From: Prauserella aidingensis
Lineage (GTDB): Bacteria; Actinomycetota; Actinomycetes; Mycobacteriales; Pseudonocardiaceae
Direction: 5' to 3'
NCBI RefSeq assembly: GCF_024171865.1
Contig: NZ_JAMTCN010000027.1
Location: 1-64,000 of the forward strand
Length of the DNA stretch: 64,000 nucleotides
The translations under genes were made by a program, and so were the position numbers. This document shows positions 17,122 through 26,018 of this stretch, piece after piece. Every line of letters starts with the position of its first letter. Position 1 is the stretch's first letter. The notes beneath the pieces are model-generated. The model did no database searches. It was not told the origin of the DNA and saw only the letters and a program-made list of their open reading frames with translations.

Positions 17122-17762
17122 TGCCGCGAGGAGCCCGTGCCGTCGTCTTCGACCTCGACGGCACGTTGGTGGACAGCGCCCCGGACATCGCCCGCGCGCT
17201 GAACACGGCACTCGCCGCGCAGTCGCTCGCGCCGGTGACGGCCGACCAGGTCCGTGGCCTCCTCGGTGAGGGGGCCCGCGCCCTCGTCGGCAGGGCGGTA
17301 GCGCTCGCAGGGGGTTCCGAGTCGGGTGTGGACACCGCGTTGGCGGACTACACCGCGGCCTACACCGCCGACCCGGTCGCGGAGACGACGTTGTACGCCG
17401 ACGCGGGCGACGCGGTGGCCGAGATGCACGCCCACGGTGTCCGCATCGGCGTGTGCACCAACAAACGGTCCGCGCTCGCGCACCGGGTGCTGCACCACAC
17501 CGGTCTCGCCGACGTGGTCGACGCGGTCGTGGGCATCGACGAGGTCGCGGCCGGCAAACCCGACCCGGAGCACCTGCGCACCGCCTTCGACCGCCTCGAC
17601 GTGCCGCCGCCGGAGTCGTTGTACGTCGGCGACACCGCGATCGACGCGGAGACCGCGAAGCGGGTCGGTGTCGACTACGTGCACGTCGCCTGGGGACACG
17701 CCGGCGACCACGCCGTGATCGAGCGGTTCGACGAGCTGTTCGCGCGAATCCGGAAGTCCTGA
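17121..17762 (+). CDS. HAD-family phosphatase, phosphoglycolate phosphatase-like
   Basis: 213 residues. Motif I DLDGTLVDSAPD (catalytic aspartates), motif II in VCTNK, motif III in AAGKPDPEHL and motif IV VGDTAIDAETAKRVG are all present, with a helical cap between motifs I and II. This is the Gph/PGP-like subfamily, which removes phosphate from small sugar phosphates or phosphoglycolate. It is translationally coupled to xylB (one-base overlap). In this operon it may control build-up of sugar phosphates; the true substrate is unknown. Confidence 0.87.
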   Translation: MPRGARAVVFDLDGTLVDSAPDIARALNTALAAQSLAPVTADQVRGLLGEGARALVGRAVALAGGSESGVDTALADYTAAYTADPVAETTLYADAGDAVAEMHAHGVRIGVCTNKRSALAHRVLHHTGLADVVDAVVGIDEVAAGKPDPEHLRTAFDRLDVPPPESLYVGDTAIDAETAKRVGVDYVHVAWGHAGDHAVIERFDELFARIRKS

Positions 17763-17809
17763 CCCGACACAGCAGGAACGGCACAGCAGAAACGGCAGAC
17801 AGGAAGTTC

Positions 17810-18571
17810 ATGCAACCAAGCACATCCCAGGACGTTGCCAAGGTGGTCTCGGGCTCGGCCGCGATCGGCGCCTACGTGTCCGACGGCATGAGGCTCGGCC
17901 TCGGCTCGGGCACCACGTCCCACTGGTTCGTCCGCAAGTTGGGCGAGGCCGTCGCCGACGGGCTGAACGTCGTCGGCGTGCCGACGTCGACGTCGACCAG
18001 GGAGCTGGCGCTCGAGGTGGGTGTCCCGCTGACGACGTTGGCGGACGTCGAACGGCTCGACCTGACCATCGACGGCGCGGACGAGATCGACCACGACGGC
18101 GCCATGATCAAGGGCGGCGGCGCGTGCCTGCTGTGGGAACGGATCGTCGCGGACGCCTCGGACCGGATGGTCGCCGTGGTGGACGAGTCCAAAGTGGTCG
18201 ACACGCTCGGGGCCTTCCCCCTTCCCATCGAGATCGTGCCGTTCTCGTGGGAGGCGACCCGGCGTTCGGTCGCGGCGCTGCTCGAGCGGCTCGGGTACCG
18301 GAACCCGGACCTGCCCCTGCGCAGGAGCGGCGACGAACCGGTGGTGACCGACAGCGGGAACTACCTGATCGACGCCCACCTGGAACGGATCCTCGACCCG
18401 CTCGCGCTGGACGGCCGGCTCAACTGGATTCCGGGCGTGGTGGAGAACGGCCTGTTCACCGGCATCGCCGACGAGATGGTGATCGGCCGGGCCGACGGAA
18501 CACACGAGATCCGCGATGTCAGCTCCGCGCCGTCGGCGCGGCCCTCGACGACCGGTAGGGAGACGAAGTGA
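17810..18571 (+). CDS. rpiA: Ribose-5-phosphate isomerase A
   Basis: 253 residues. GLGSGTTSHWFV is the phosphate loop, LTIDGADEID the catalytic acid region (Asp-Gly-Ala-Asp-Glu), and MIKGGGACLLWERI the lysine loop; all match RpiA. It interconverts ribose 5-phosphate and ribulose 5-phosphate. AGGAAG precedes the ATG, chosen because further upstream the frame overlaps the HAD gene. A catabolic operon copy of rpiA suggests the locus handles ribulose- or ribose-type intermediates as well as xylulose. The actinobacterial housekeeping enzyme is often RpiB, so this may be pathway specific. Confidence 0.9.
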   Translation: MQPSTSQDVAKVVSGSAAIGAYVSDGMRLGLGSGTTSHWFVRKLGEAVADGLNVVGVPTSTSTRELALEVGVPLTTLADVERLDLTIDGADEIDHDGAMIKGGGACLLWERIVADASDRMVAVVDESKVVDTLGAFPLPIEIVPFSWEATRRSVAALLERLGYRNPDLPLRRSGDEPVVTDSGNYLIDAHLERILDPLALDGRLNWIPGVVENGLFTGIADEMVIGRADGTHEIRDVSSAPSARPSTTGRETK

Positions 18572-19320
18572 CGAACCCGTACACGCTCGAAGGCAGGACC
18601 GCACTGGTCACCGGAGGCGCGCAGGGCATCGGCGCCGCGATCGCCACAGGGCTGAGCGACGCAGGCGCCCGGGTGTTCGTGTGCGACCTCGACGCCGACG
18701 TCGGCAAGGCCACCGCCGAGGAGCTCGGGGCCGAGTTCGTGGCGGCCGACGTGACCGATTCGGCGAGCATCGACGCCGCGGTCGACCACGTGGTGCAGAC
18801 GGCGGGCTCGCTCGACGTCGCGGTCAACAACGCGGGCATCGTCCACAACCACCCGAGCGAGGACCTGAGCGACGAGGACTGGCGCCGCGTCATGTCGGTG
18901 AACCTCGACGGCGTGTTCTACTCCTGCCGCGCCGAGGGCAAGCGCATGCTGGCGCAGGGCTCGGGCAGCATCATCAACACCGGCAGCATGAGCGGGCACA
19001 TCGCCAACCGCCCGCAGCCGCAGTCCGCCTACAACGCCGCCAAGGCCGCCGTCATTCATCTGACCAAGTCGCTCGCAGGCGAATGGTCCGATCGCGGCGT
19101 CCGGGTCAATTCCGTCTCGCCCGGCTACGTGGGCACGGAACTGACCAAGCGCGGCATGAACAACGAGGAATGGCGCAAGGCGTGGCTCGACGGCACGCCG
19201 ATGGGCCGCGTGGCCGAGCCCCGCGAGATCGCGCCGGCCGTGGTGTTCCTGGCTTCCGAGGCCGCCGGCTTCTGCACCGGCACCGACCTCGTCGTCGACG
19301 GCGGCTACACCGTGTGGTGA
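18568..19320 (+). CDS. SDR-family dehydrogenase, probable pentitol or sugar dehydrogenase
   Basis: 250 residues, classical short-chain dehydrogenase. TGGAQGIG (about 11-18) binds the cofactor, VNNAGI stabilises the core, and the triad is Ser in NTGSMSG with YNAAK. CDLDAD after strand 2 favours NAD over NADP. The closing GFCTGTDLVVDGGYTVW is typical. It starts with a GTG overlapping the rpiA stop by four bases. Beside xylB and a polyol channel, oxidation of a pentitol such as D-arabitol or xylitol to xylulose is the simplest role; this is inference from context. Confidence 0.85.
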   Translation: MTNPYTLEGRTALVTGGAQGIGAAIATGLSDAGARVFVCDLDADVGKATAEELGAEFVAADVTDSASIDAAVDHVVQTAGSLDVAVNNAGIVHNHPSEDLSDEDWRRVMSVNLDGVFYSCRAEGKRMLAQGSGSIINTGSMSGHIANRPQPQSAYNAAKAAVIHLTKSLAGEWSDRGVRVNSVSPGYVGTELTKRGMNNEEWRKAWLDGTPMGRVAEPREIAPAVVFLASEAAGFCTGTDLVVDGGYTVW

Positions 19321-19444
19321 TTTCTCACCGCCGCCCGACACATTTCCGACACTCCGTTTTCCACCGCTGACTCCGTCGAATCCGCGCGCGTTGTCGACTT
19401 CGTGCGCCGGTGCCGCGCGTCTGCGGTGACCCGAAGGAGGCTCG

Positions 19445-20173
19445 ATGGGGAGCATTCTCTTTTCCGAAACCATGGGCACCGCCCTGCTGGTCCTGCTGGG
19501 CTGCGGTGTCGGCGCCAACGTGAGCCTGGCGACGACGAAGGGGTTCGGCGGCGGCTGGCTGCTGATCAACTTCGGGTGGGGCCTCGCGGTGTTCGCCGGT
19601 GTGTACGCCGCCGCGTACTCCGGTGGGCACCTGAACCCGGCGGTGACGGCGGGGATCTGGATCGCGGGCAACGACCTCGCACCGGGCGTTCCCGCGACGC
19701 CGTGGCACGTCACCGTCTATCTGGCCGGGCAGCTGCTGGGCGCGATGCTCGGCGCCGTGCTGGTGTACCTGGCGTACAAGAAGCATTTCGACGCCGAGGA
19801 GGACCACTCCGGGACGTTGGGGGTGTTCGCCACCGGACCCGCGTTGCGCACGCCGGGTTGGAACGTGGTGACCGAGGCCATCGGCACGTTCGTGCTCGTG
19901 TACGTGGTGCTGGTGTTCGGCAACACGCCGACGGGGCTCGGCCCGCTGGCGGTCGCGTTGCTGGTCGTCGGCATCGGCGCGTCGCTCGGCGGCCCGACCG
20001 GGTACGCCATCAACCCGGCACGTGACCTCGGCCCGCGCATCGTGTATGCGCTGTTGCCCATGGGACGTCGTGAAGGCGCCGACTGGTCGTACAGCTGGAT
20101 CCCGATCGTCGGGCCACTGCTCGGCGGAGCCGTGGCAGGCCTCCTGTTCCACGTGACGCCCGCCGTCACCTGA
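19445..20173 (+). CDS. Aquaglyceroporin (GlpF-like MIP channel)
   Basis: 242 residues with six membrane helices and both half-helix pore motifs, HLNPAVT and AINPARDLGPR. The aspartate following the second NPAR marks the glycerol-facilitator branch rather than water-only channels. GAAGGAGG precedes the ATG. It lets small uncharged polyols diffuse across the membrane. It is last in an operon with a kinase and a dehydrogenase that would trap and consume a pentitol, so it is likely the uptake route. A terminator follows. Confidence 0.92.
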   Translation: MGSILFSETMGTALLVLLGCGVGANVSLATTKGFGGGWLLINFGWGLAVFAGVYAAAYSGGHLNPAVTAGIWIAGNDLAPGVPATPWHVTVYLAGQLLGAMLGAVLVYLAYKKHFDAEEDHSGTLGVFATGPALRTPGWNVVTEAIGTFVLVYVVLVFGNTPTGLGPLAVALLVVGIGASLGGPTGYAINPARDLGPRIVYALLPMGRREGADWSYSWIPIVGPLLGGAVAGLLFHVTPAVT

Positions 20174-20191
20174 CACGGAAGCCCCACGTCG

Positions 20192-20232
20192 ACGAGCCCG
20201 CACTCCGGCGATCCGCCGGGGTGCGGGCTCGT
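20192..20232 (+). terminator. Terminator of the pentitol operon
   Basis: ACGAGCCCGCAC pairs perfectly with GTGCGGGCTCGT across a 17-base loop, ending with a short T/C-rich stretch. It lies between the aquaglyceroporin gene and the convergent TauE gene and may serve both. Confidence 0.8.
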
Positions 20233-20253
20233 TCTCGTCGCGGCCGCCTGCCG

Positions 20254-21046
20254 TCATCCCACTGCCGACGGATTGACCACCGCAGCCGTGGCGACGAACA
20301 CCGCCACGGCCAACACGACGACGGCGAACCAGCGGCGGACCGTGGCCGCGTCCAGCTTCGCCGACCACCGTGCGGCCACGACTGACACGACCAACGCCGC
20401 ACCGGCGAACAGCAGCAGAATTCGGTAGTCGATGTCACCGGCCGTGCCCGCGTGCGCGGTGAATCCGGCAGCCGAGTTGATCAGAACGACCACCAACGAC
20501 GTCGCGACCGCCTGCTGGGCGCCCAGGCCCAGCAACAGGGTGAGAGCCGGTACGACGACAAAACCTCCGCCGACACCGAACAATCCCGTCAACACCCCGA
20601 CGGCCGCACCCGTCAACACCGATTTGGGAAGACAGGTACGCCAACTGATCGCGCCCTGCACTGTCCGGCAGGCACCGCTCTGAGCTTCCTCGCCGCGCAG
20701 CATGCGTACCGCGACGACAACCATGAGTACGGCGAACGCCACCAGCAGCCAGCGTTGTGGCAGCAGCTTCCCGAGGGCGGTGCCCCCGAACGCGGCGGGC
20801 ACACCGGCCGCACCGAACACCGACGCGACGGGCCACCACACCGACGTCCGGCGCTCGCGCGGCAGCACCGCTCCCACCGAGGGCAGGGCGACCACCACCA
20901 GGGACGTCGGAACGGCGGTCTCCCAGGGGCAGTCCCACGCCGTAGACCAGCGCCGGCACCGCGAGGATCGAACCACCGGCACCGAGCAATCCCAGCGCCA
21001 ACCCGATTGCGGCGCCGAATATCGCGGACAACAGCAACGAAAGCAC
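20254..21046 (-). pseudogene. TauE/SafE-family sulfite exporter, frameshifted
   Basis: Two overlapping frames together make one normal TauE/SafE protein of about 263 residues. The first, from a GTG, gives GAAIGLALGLLGAGGSILAVPALVYGVGLPL; the second continues ETAVPTSLVVVALPSVGAV, then the repeated motif LTGLFGVGGGFVVVPALTLLLG. The join falls at a CCC run (20924-20926, GGG on the coding strand), where one base too many shifts the frame. About eight membrane helices are expected. TauE proteins export sulfite or related sulfur oxyanions; here it would clear the product of the upstream persulfide dioxygenase. Real mutation or read error is undecided. Confidence 0.8.
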
Positions 21047-21111
21047 CTATCCGCCCAACGGGACGGTCGGCAACCGCCCGCGCCGTGTGCGAAGTCGCGG
21101 ACCCACCGGTC

Positions 21112-21762
21112 TCAGTCCCGGCCTTCGACGCGGCTGCCACCGGTGAGCGCTTCGATGAGCGACTGGTCCTCGGTGCGGGACGTGCGGTTGTGCGGCAGCA
21201 TTCCGAGCGCACGCGACATCGCGCACGTGTTGCTCACCGCCGCGAACGTCAAACCGGCACCGGCGAACCCTGCGATCCACTTGAGCGGTTCGTAGGCGAT
21301 GCTCGCCACCACGCCGGTCAGCACGAGCAACCCGGCCGCCAGCCGGACCTGCCGCTCCATGGCCCAGGTGCCGCGTCCCCGGTTGAGCTCACCGCCCTGC
21401 TGTTCCCAACCGGCGATACCGCCGTGCAGCACGCTCAGCCGCTCCAGCCCGGCACTTTCCATCAGACCGCGTGCCTGTTCGGCACGGGCGCCCGAGGCGC
21501 ACACGAGTACCACCGGGTCACCGAGCCGGGTTGTGAGCTCCTTGCGGTGTTCCCGCAACAGACCGAGGGGGACGTTGTAGGAACCCGGGATGTGCAACGA
21601 AGCGAACTCCCCGGGTGCGCGCACGTCGATCAGCCGGATCCGGGGATCGACGTCCCGTAGCTCGCGGACCTGTGTGGCGTCGACGGTCGTGGGCAATGCG
21701 TGGGGCACGCGTGCGGTACCTCGCAATCGTTTCGGTGATGCGGACTGTCCGGCGATGTGCAC
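21112..21762 (-). CDS. Rhodanese domain fused to DUF2892 membrane domain
   Basis: 216 residues. Residues about 20-125 form a single rhodanese domain with IRLIDVRAPGEFASLHIPGSYNVPL and catalytic Cys88 in VCASGARAEQA. Residues 140-200 form a DUF2892-type pair of membrane helices (RLAAGLLVLTGVVAS and FAGAGLTFAAVSNTCAMS). The domain should face the cytosol and transfer sulfane sulfur. The GTG start lies two bases past the upstream stop, so it is co-translated with the persulfide dioxygenase gene. It could pass sulfur from persulfide to thiosulfate or sulfite chemistry. Confidence 0.85.
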   Translation of the reverse strand: MHIAGQSASPKRLRGTARVPHALPTTVDATQVRELRDVDPRIRLIDVRAPGEFASLHIPGSYNVPLGLLREHRKELTTRLGDPVVLVCASGARAEQARGLMESAGLERLSVLHGGIAGWEQQGGELNRGRGTWAMERQVRLAAGLLVLTGVVASIAYEPLKWIAGFAGAGLTFAAVSNTCAMSRALGMLPHNRTSRTEDQSLIEALTGGSRVEGRD

Positions 21763-21764
21763 TG

Positions 21765-23183
21765 TCAGATTCCGTCGGTCAACGGCACGTCGGCCTGGCC
21801 GGCGCCGTCGAACATGTCGTCGATGACTACGACCGTGCGGCCCGCGGCTTCGAGCAGCGACGCTGCGGCGGTGGCGCGGTAACCGCTTCCGCAATGCACC
21901 CAGACCGCACCGGCCGGAACCTCACCGAGCCGGTCCTTGAGCTCGTAGAGCGGGACATGCACGGCACCGGTGACGTGCCGGGCGCCGAACTCGTTGTTGG
22001 TCCGGACGTCCAACACCACCTCCGGTGCCGGAAGCCCGGTGGGATCGCCACCCAGCGCCGCGGCCAGATCGCCGAAGGTCGCTGTCGGAGTGCTGCGCAC
22101 CTGCCCGGGATCGGCTGCCAGCTCCTCCGGAGGCCCGACCGCTGCCGCGGCGAACTTGTCGATGCCGATGCGGGTCAGCTCACGCTGAGCCTCGCCGACC
22201 TGCTCACGCGACTCGCCCAGCAGGGTTATCGGAGCGCCCCAGTCGATCATCCAGCCGAGCCAGGTCGCCATCGGCCCGTCCAGTCCGAGACTGACGGTGC
22301 CGGCGAGATGCGAGACGACGTAAGCCTTGCGAGACCGCAGGTCGACGACCCACTCGCCGTGCTCCAGGCGACGCCGCAGCTCCTCCGGATCCGCACGAAC
22401 CGGCTCGCGCAGGTCAAGCGGCTCCGGCCCGCTGGTGTTCTGCACACCCATGTGCGCGTAGTACGCCGGATAGGCGTCCAGCCCGGAGAGCGTCTGTTCG
22501 ACGAACTCGCCCTCCGACAGTGTCAGCGCAGGGTTGATGCGCTTCTGCTCACCAAGGGTTGCCGAGTCGCCCGAGGCCTGAGCGGCCGAGCAGAAGCTGC
22601 CGAATCCATGGGTGGGCCAGATCTGGGCGCCGTCCGGAAGGTTCTCGGCGAGCCGCTGCGCCGATGCGTACTGGTGACGCGCCAGGTCCTCACTGTGCTG
22701 TTCCCCGAGAAGGTCGGTACGCCCTGTGGTACCGAACAGCAGCGACCCGCCGGTGAACACGCCCACCGGTCCGTCCCGGCCTTCCAGCACATAAGAGAGG
22801 TGGTGGAACGTGTGCCCCGGAGTGCCCACCGCCCGCACCCGCATTCGCGCCGAGAGTTCCACGACGTCGCCGTCCGACAGCGGCCTGCGGTCGAATGGCA
22901 CCTCGTCGGCGGCCGCCACCCCGTAGTCCGCCCCGGTCAGCCGGGCCAGCTCGAGGCCACCGGACACGTAGTCGTTGTGCACATGCGTTTCCAGCACCAG
23001 CACGATCCGGGCACCCAGCCGCCCGGCGGCCGCGATCACCCGGTCGACGTCCCGCTGTGGGTCGACGACCACCGCGACGCCGCCGTCGGTGGCGATATAG
23101 CTCCGGTCCCCCAGCGACGACGTCTCGATGACCTCCACGACCGGAGCGTCGGCCGCCCGTTCGGCCTGTTTCGTCGTATCCAC
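21765..23183 (-). CDS. CstB-like persulfide dioxygenase with two rhodanese domains
   Basis: 472 residues. The N-terminal metallo-beta-lactamase fold (1-240) has ETHVHNDYVSG (from residue 64), GTPGHTFHHLSY, a metal-bridging aspartate region near VFTGGSLLF, and PTHGFGSFC. This is the ETHE1-type non-haem iron persulfide dioxygenase pattern. Two rhodanese domains follow (about 255-350 and 370-465). The first lacks the catalytic cysteine (LLGESREQ); the second has it (VHCGSGYRA, about Cys430). In Staphylococcus, CstB oxidises persulfide to sulfite and transfers sulfur to give thiosulfate. It lies downstream of a CstR-like repressor gene and its operator palindrome. Confidence 0.87.
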   Translation of the reverse strand: MDTTKQAERAADAPVVEVIETSSLGDRSYIATDGGVAVVVDPQRDVDRVIAAAGRLGARIVLVLETHVHNDYVSGGLELARLTGADYGVAAADEVPFDRRPLSDGDVVELSARMRVRAVGTPGHTFHHLSYVLEGRDGPVGVFTGGSLLFGTTGRTDLLGEQHSEDLARHQYASAQRLAENLPDGAQIWPTHGFGSFCSAAQASGDSATLGEQKRINPALTLSEGEFVEQTLSGLDAYPAYYAHMGVQNTSGPEPLDLREPVRADPEELRRRLEHGEWVVDLRSRKAYVVSHLAGTVSLGLDGPMATWLGWMIDWGAPITLLGESREQVGEAQRELTRIGIDKFAAAAVGPPEELAADPGQVRSTPTATFGDLAAALGGDPTGLPAPEVVLDVRTNNEFGARHVTGAVHVPLYELKDRLGEVPAGAVWVHCGSGYRATAAASLLEAAGRTVVVIDDMFDGAGQADVPLTDGI

Positions 23184-23368
23184 CGTCGAACTCCCCTTTC
23201 ACTCTCGCGTGCTGTTTCGATCGAACTCCGACGCCCCGCGGACGACGTGGCCGCGCGTGCGGGCCGCACCCGTCCCCTGCCGGTCCGGGACTGCGCCCGA
23301 CCGACGATCGGTCCGCAACGACGGCGCCGCCTCCCGCGTTCACTCACTCGGACAAAGTCTCCCCATAA

Positions 23369-23380
23369 ACCCCCGGGGGT
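23369..23380. promoter_or_regulatory. CstR/CsoR-type operator upstream of the persulfide dioxygenase gene
   Basis: ACCCCCGGGGGT, a perfect 12-base palindrome in an AA...AT context, 185 bases before the dioxygenase start. CsoR-family repressors bind C/G-tract palindromes with flanking A/T of this kind. An identical copy lies before the repressor gene. Confidence 0.7.
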
Positions 23381-23427
23381 ATGTTCAAGGCAGTCGGCCC
23401 CGATTCACACCCTCCCGAGAGGCCCGC

Positions 23428-23937
<510 letters not shown>

Positions 23938-23973
23938 TCACGGTAGATTGCCGTCCGATTCGGGAGGTGTTCG

Positions 23974-25485
23974 ATGTCACAAACTGCCAGTGAGTCGGGA
24001 TCCGCGGGCGGTGACGCGGAGGCGGTAGGCGGCAACACGCGGCGGTGGATCGGGTTGGCACTCGGCCCGGTGCTCGCGGCGCTGGTGTACGTCCTGCTGC
24101 CGAACTCGTTGTCGGCGGACGGCAAGGCGGCCGCCGCGATCGCCGTCGTGATGGCCACCTGGTGGGTCACGGAGGCGATCCCGCTCGCGGCGACGGCGCT
24201 GTTGCCGCTGGTGCTGTTCCCGTTGTTCGGCGTGGCCGAGGTCGACGACGTCACCGCGCCGTACGCCAACGACATCATCTTCCTGTTCATGGGCGGGTTC
24301 ATCATCGGGCTCGCCATGCAGCGCTGGGACCTGCACAAGAGGTTCGCGTTGCGCACGGTGCTGCTGGTGGGGACCAGCCCGGTGCGGCTCATCGCCGGGT
24401 TCATGATCGCCACGGCGTTCATGAGCATGTGGGTCAGCAACACCGCGACCGCGGTGATGATGCTGCCCGTGGGTGTGTCCGTCCTCGGCCTGGTGCTGCA
24501 GTTGGGCAACGGCAAGGGCGACACGAACTTCGCCACGGCGTTGATGCTCGGCATCGCCTACGCCGCGTCGATCGGCTCGCTGAGCACGATCATCGGCACA
24601 CCGCCGAACGCCGTGCTGGTCGGTTATCTCAGCGAGCAGGGCATCTCCATCGGGTTCGGCCAGTGGATGCTGTTCGGCCTGCCGCTCGCCGTCGTGTTCC
24701 TCTTCCTCGCGTGGCTGATCCTCGCAAAGGTCGTCTTCCGGCCGAAGCTCAGCGAACTGCCCGGGGGCCGGGACCTCATTCGCGAGCAGCTGGAGGAGCT
24801 CGGCCCGATGTCGCGCGGCGAGAAGAACGCCCTCGCCGTGTTCGTCGGCGCGGCCGCGGCGTGGATCATCCTGCCGCTGCTCGCGGACGAGGAGATCATG
24901 GGCAGCGCCGCGTTCACCTGGCTCGAGTACGCCGACGACAGCGTGATCGCGATGATCGCGTCGGTGTTGCTGTTCGTCCTGCCCGTGCGGCGCGGGGTGC
25001 GCACGATGGACTGGGACACGGCCAAGCAGCTGCCGTGGGGCATCCTGCTGCTGTTCGGCGGTGGGTTGGCGCTGTCGAAACAGTTCGAGGACACCGGCTT
25101 CGCGACCTGGCTCGGTGATCAGGTCGCGAACCTCGACGTGCTGCCGACGATCCTGTTCGTCGCCGCCGCGGTGGTGATCGTGCTGTTCATGACGGAGCTG
25201 ACGAGCAACACGGCGATGTCCAGCATCTTCGTGCCGATCCTCGGCGCGGTGGCAGTCGGCCTGGGCATGGACGTGATGCTGCTGGTCGTGCCGGCGGCGC
25301 TCGCCGCGACGTGCGCCTTCATGCTGCCGGTCGCCACGCCGCCGAACGCGATCGTGTTCGGTTCCGGGCACGTCACCATCGGCCAGATGGTCAAGGGCGG
25401 CGTCTGGTTGAACGTGATCGGCGTCGTGCTCGTCACGGTGGCCGTCTACACCCTGGGTGGATGGATGCTCGGCATCTCGTTGTGA
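23974..25485 (+). CDS. DASS/SLC13-family anion:sodium symporter
   Basis: 503 residues with about eleven membrane segments. Both Ser-Asn-Thr motifs of the family are present: MWVSNTATAVMMLPVG and LTSNTAMSSIFVPI; each precedes a helical hairpin that forms the substrate site. ATWWVTEAIPLAATALLPLVLFPL is the N-terminal signature and GTPPNAVLVG / ATPPNAIVFG are the matching proline turns. Family members carry di- and tricarboxylates or sulfate. It is divergent from the persulfide operon, which makes an oxyanion role conceivable, but a dicarboxylate such as succinate is the commoner substrate. Confidence 0.9.
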   Translation: MSQTASESGSAGGDAEAVGGNTRRWIGLALGPVLAALVYVLLPNSLSADGKAAAAIAVVMATWWVTEAIPLAATALLPLVLFPLFGVAEVDDVTAPYANDIIFLFMGGFIIGLAMQRWDLHKRFALRTVLLVGTSPVRLIAGFMIATAFMSMWVSNTATAVMMLPVGVSVLGLVLQLGNGKGDTNFATALMLGIAYAASIGSLSTIIGTPPNAVLVGYLSEQGISIGFGQWMLFGLPLAVVFLFLAWLILAKVVFRPKLSELPGGRDLIREQLEELGPMSRGEKNALAVFVGAAAAWIILPLLADEEIMGSAAFTWLEYADDSVIAMIASVLLFVLPVRRGVRTMDWDTAKQLPWGILLLFGGGLALSKQFEDTGFATWLGDQVANLDVLPTILFVAAAVVIVLFMTELTSNTAMSSIFVPILGAVAVGLGMDVMLLVVPAALAATCAFMLPVATPPNAIVFGSGHVTIGQMVKGGVWLNVIGVVLVTVAVYTLGGWMLGISL

Positions 25486-25507
25486 CCCGCCTCGGGCGGT
25501 GACATGC

Positions 25508-25550
25508 GGCGGCGGCCGGCCTGTGAACGAGTTCTGGGTCGGCCGCCGCC
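25508..25550 (+). terminator. Terminator behind the DASS transporter
   Basis: GGCGGCGGCCG pairs with CGGCCGCCGCC across a 21-base loop, starting 23 bases after the transporter stop codon. Confidence 0.65.
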
Positions 25551-25567
25551 CGCGTGCCCCAGGCGGC

Positions 25568-25756
25568 CTACCTCAACAGCTCGTCCTCGAACGGCAGGGT
25601 GATGTCTCGGCGACCGCTGCAGCCATGAACGTGCACCGCACGACGCTGTATTACCGCCTTCGCCAAGCCTGCCGGATCCTCGGGGAGGATCCGGCAGGGC
25701 ACGCACGGTTCCGCATCCACGCCGCCCTTCGCTTCGCCCGGCTGTGCTGGCTGTAG
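25568..25756 (+). pseudogene. PucR/CdaR-type regulator remnant (C-terminal HTH only)
   Basis: An open frame without its own start encodes RQGDVSATAAAMNVHRTT followed by LYYRLRQACRILGEDP, the HTH_30 motif that ends PucR/CdaR regulators. It then reads to a stop after HAALRFARLCWL. The several hundred upstream residues such proteins need are absent; the transporter and its terminator lie there instead. I read it as the relic of a deleted regulator gene, perhaps one that once controlled a neighbour. Confidence 0.75.
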
Positions 25757-26018
25757 AGCGACCTTCTCGCCGGAGTTCGCGCAACCTCCTCCGGATGGAC
25801 GAACGGAAGGTACACATCGGACGGACGCACGCTCCCGGACCTTCGCGCCGTGGACATCGTCGTCCGGCCACCGCCCTCGACGCTGTGCATCTCGGCGCTG
25901 TGCGCCTCGCCGGTGGTGAAGCGTCGCCCTGGCCGGTCGCGACACCGTGGACTCGGCTTCCCGGTGAAGCCACGCTCCGTTCACCTCACCGACGACGACA
26001 AGGGTGAGTGTGCCCGAC

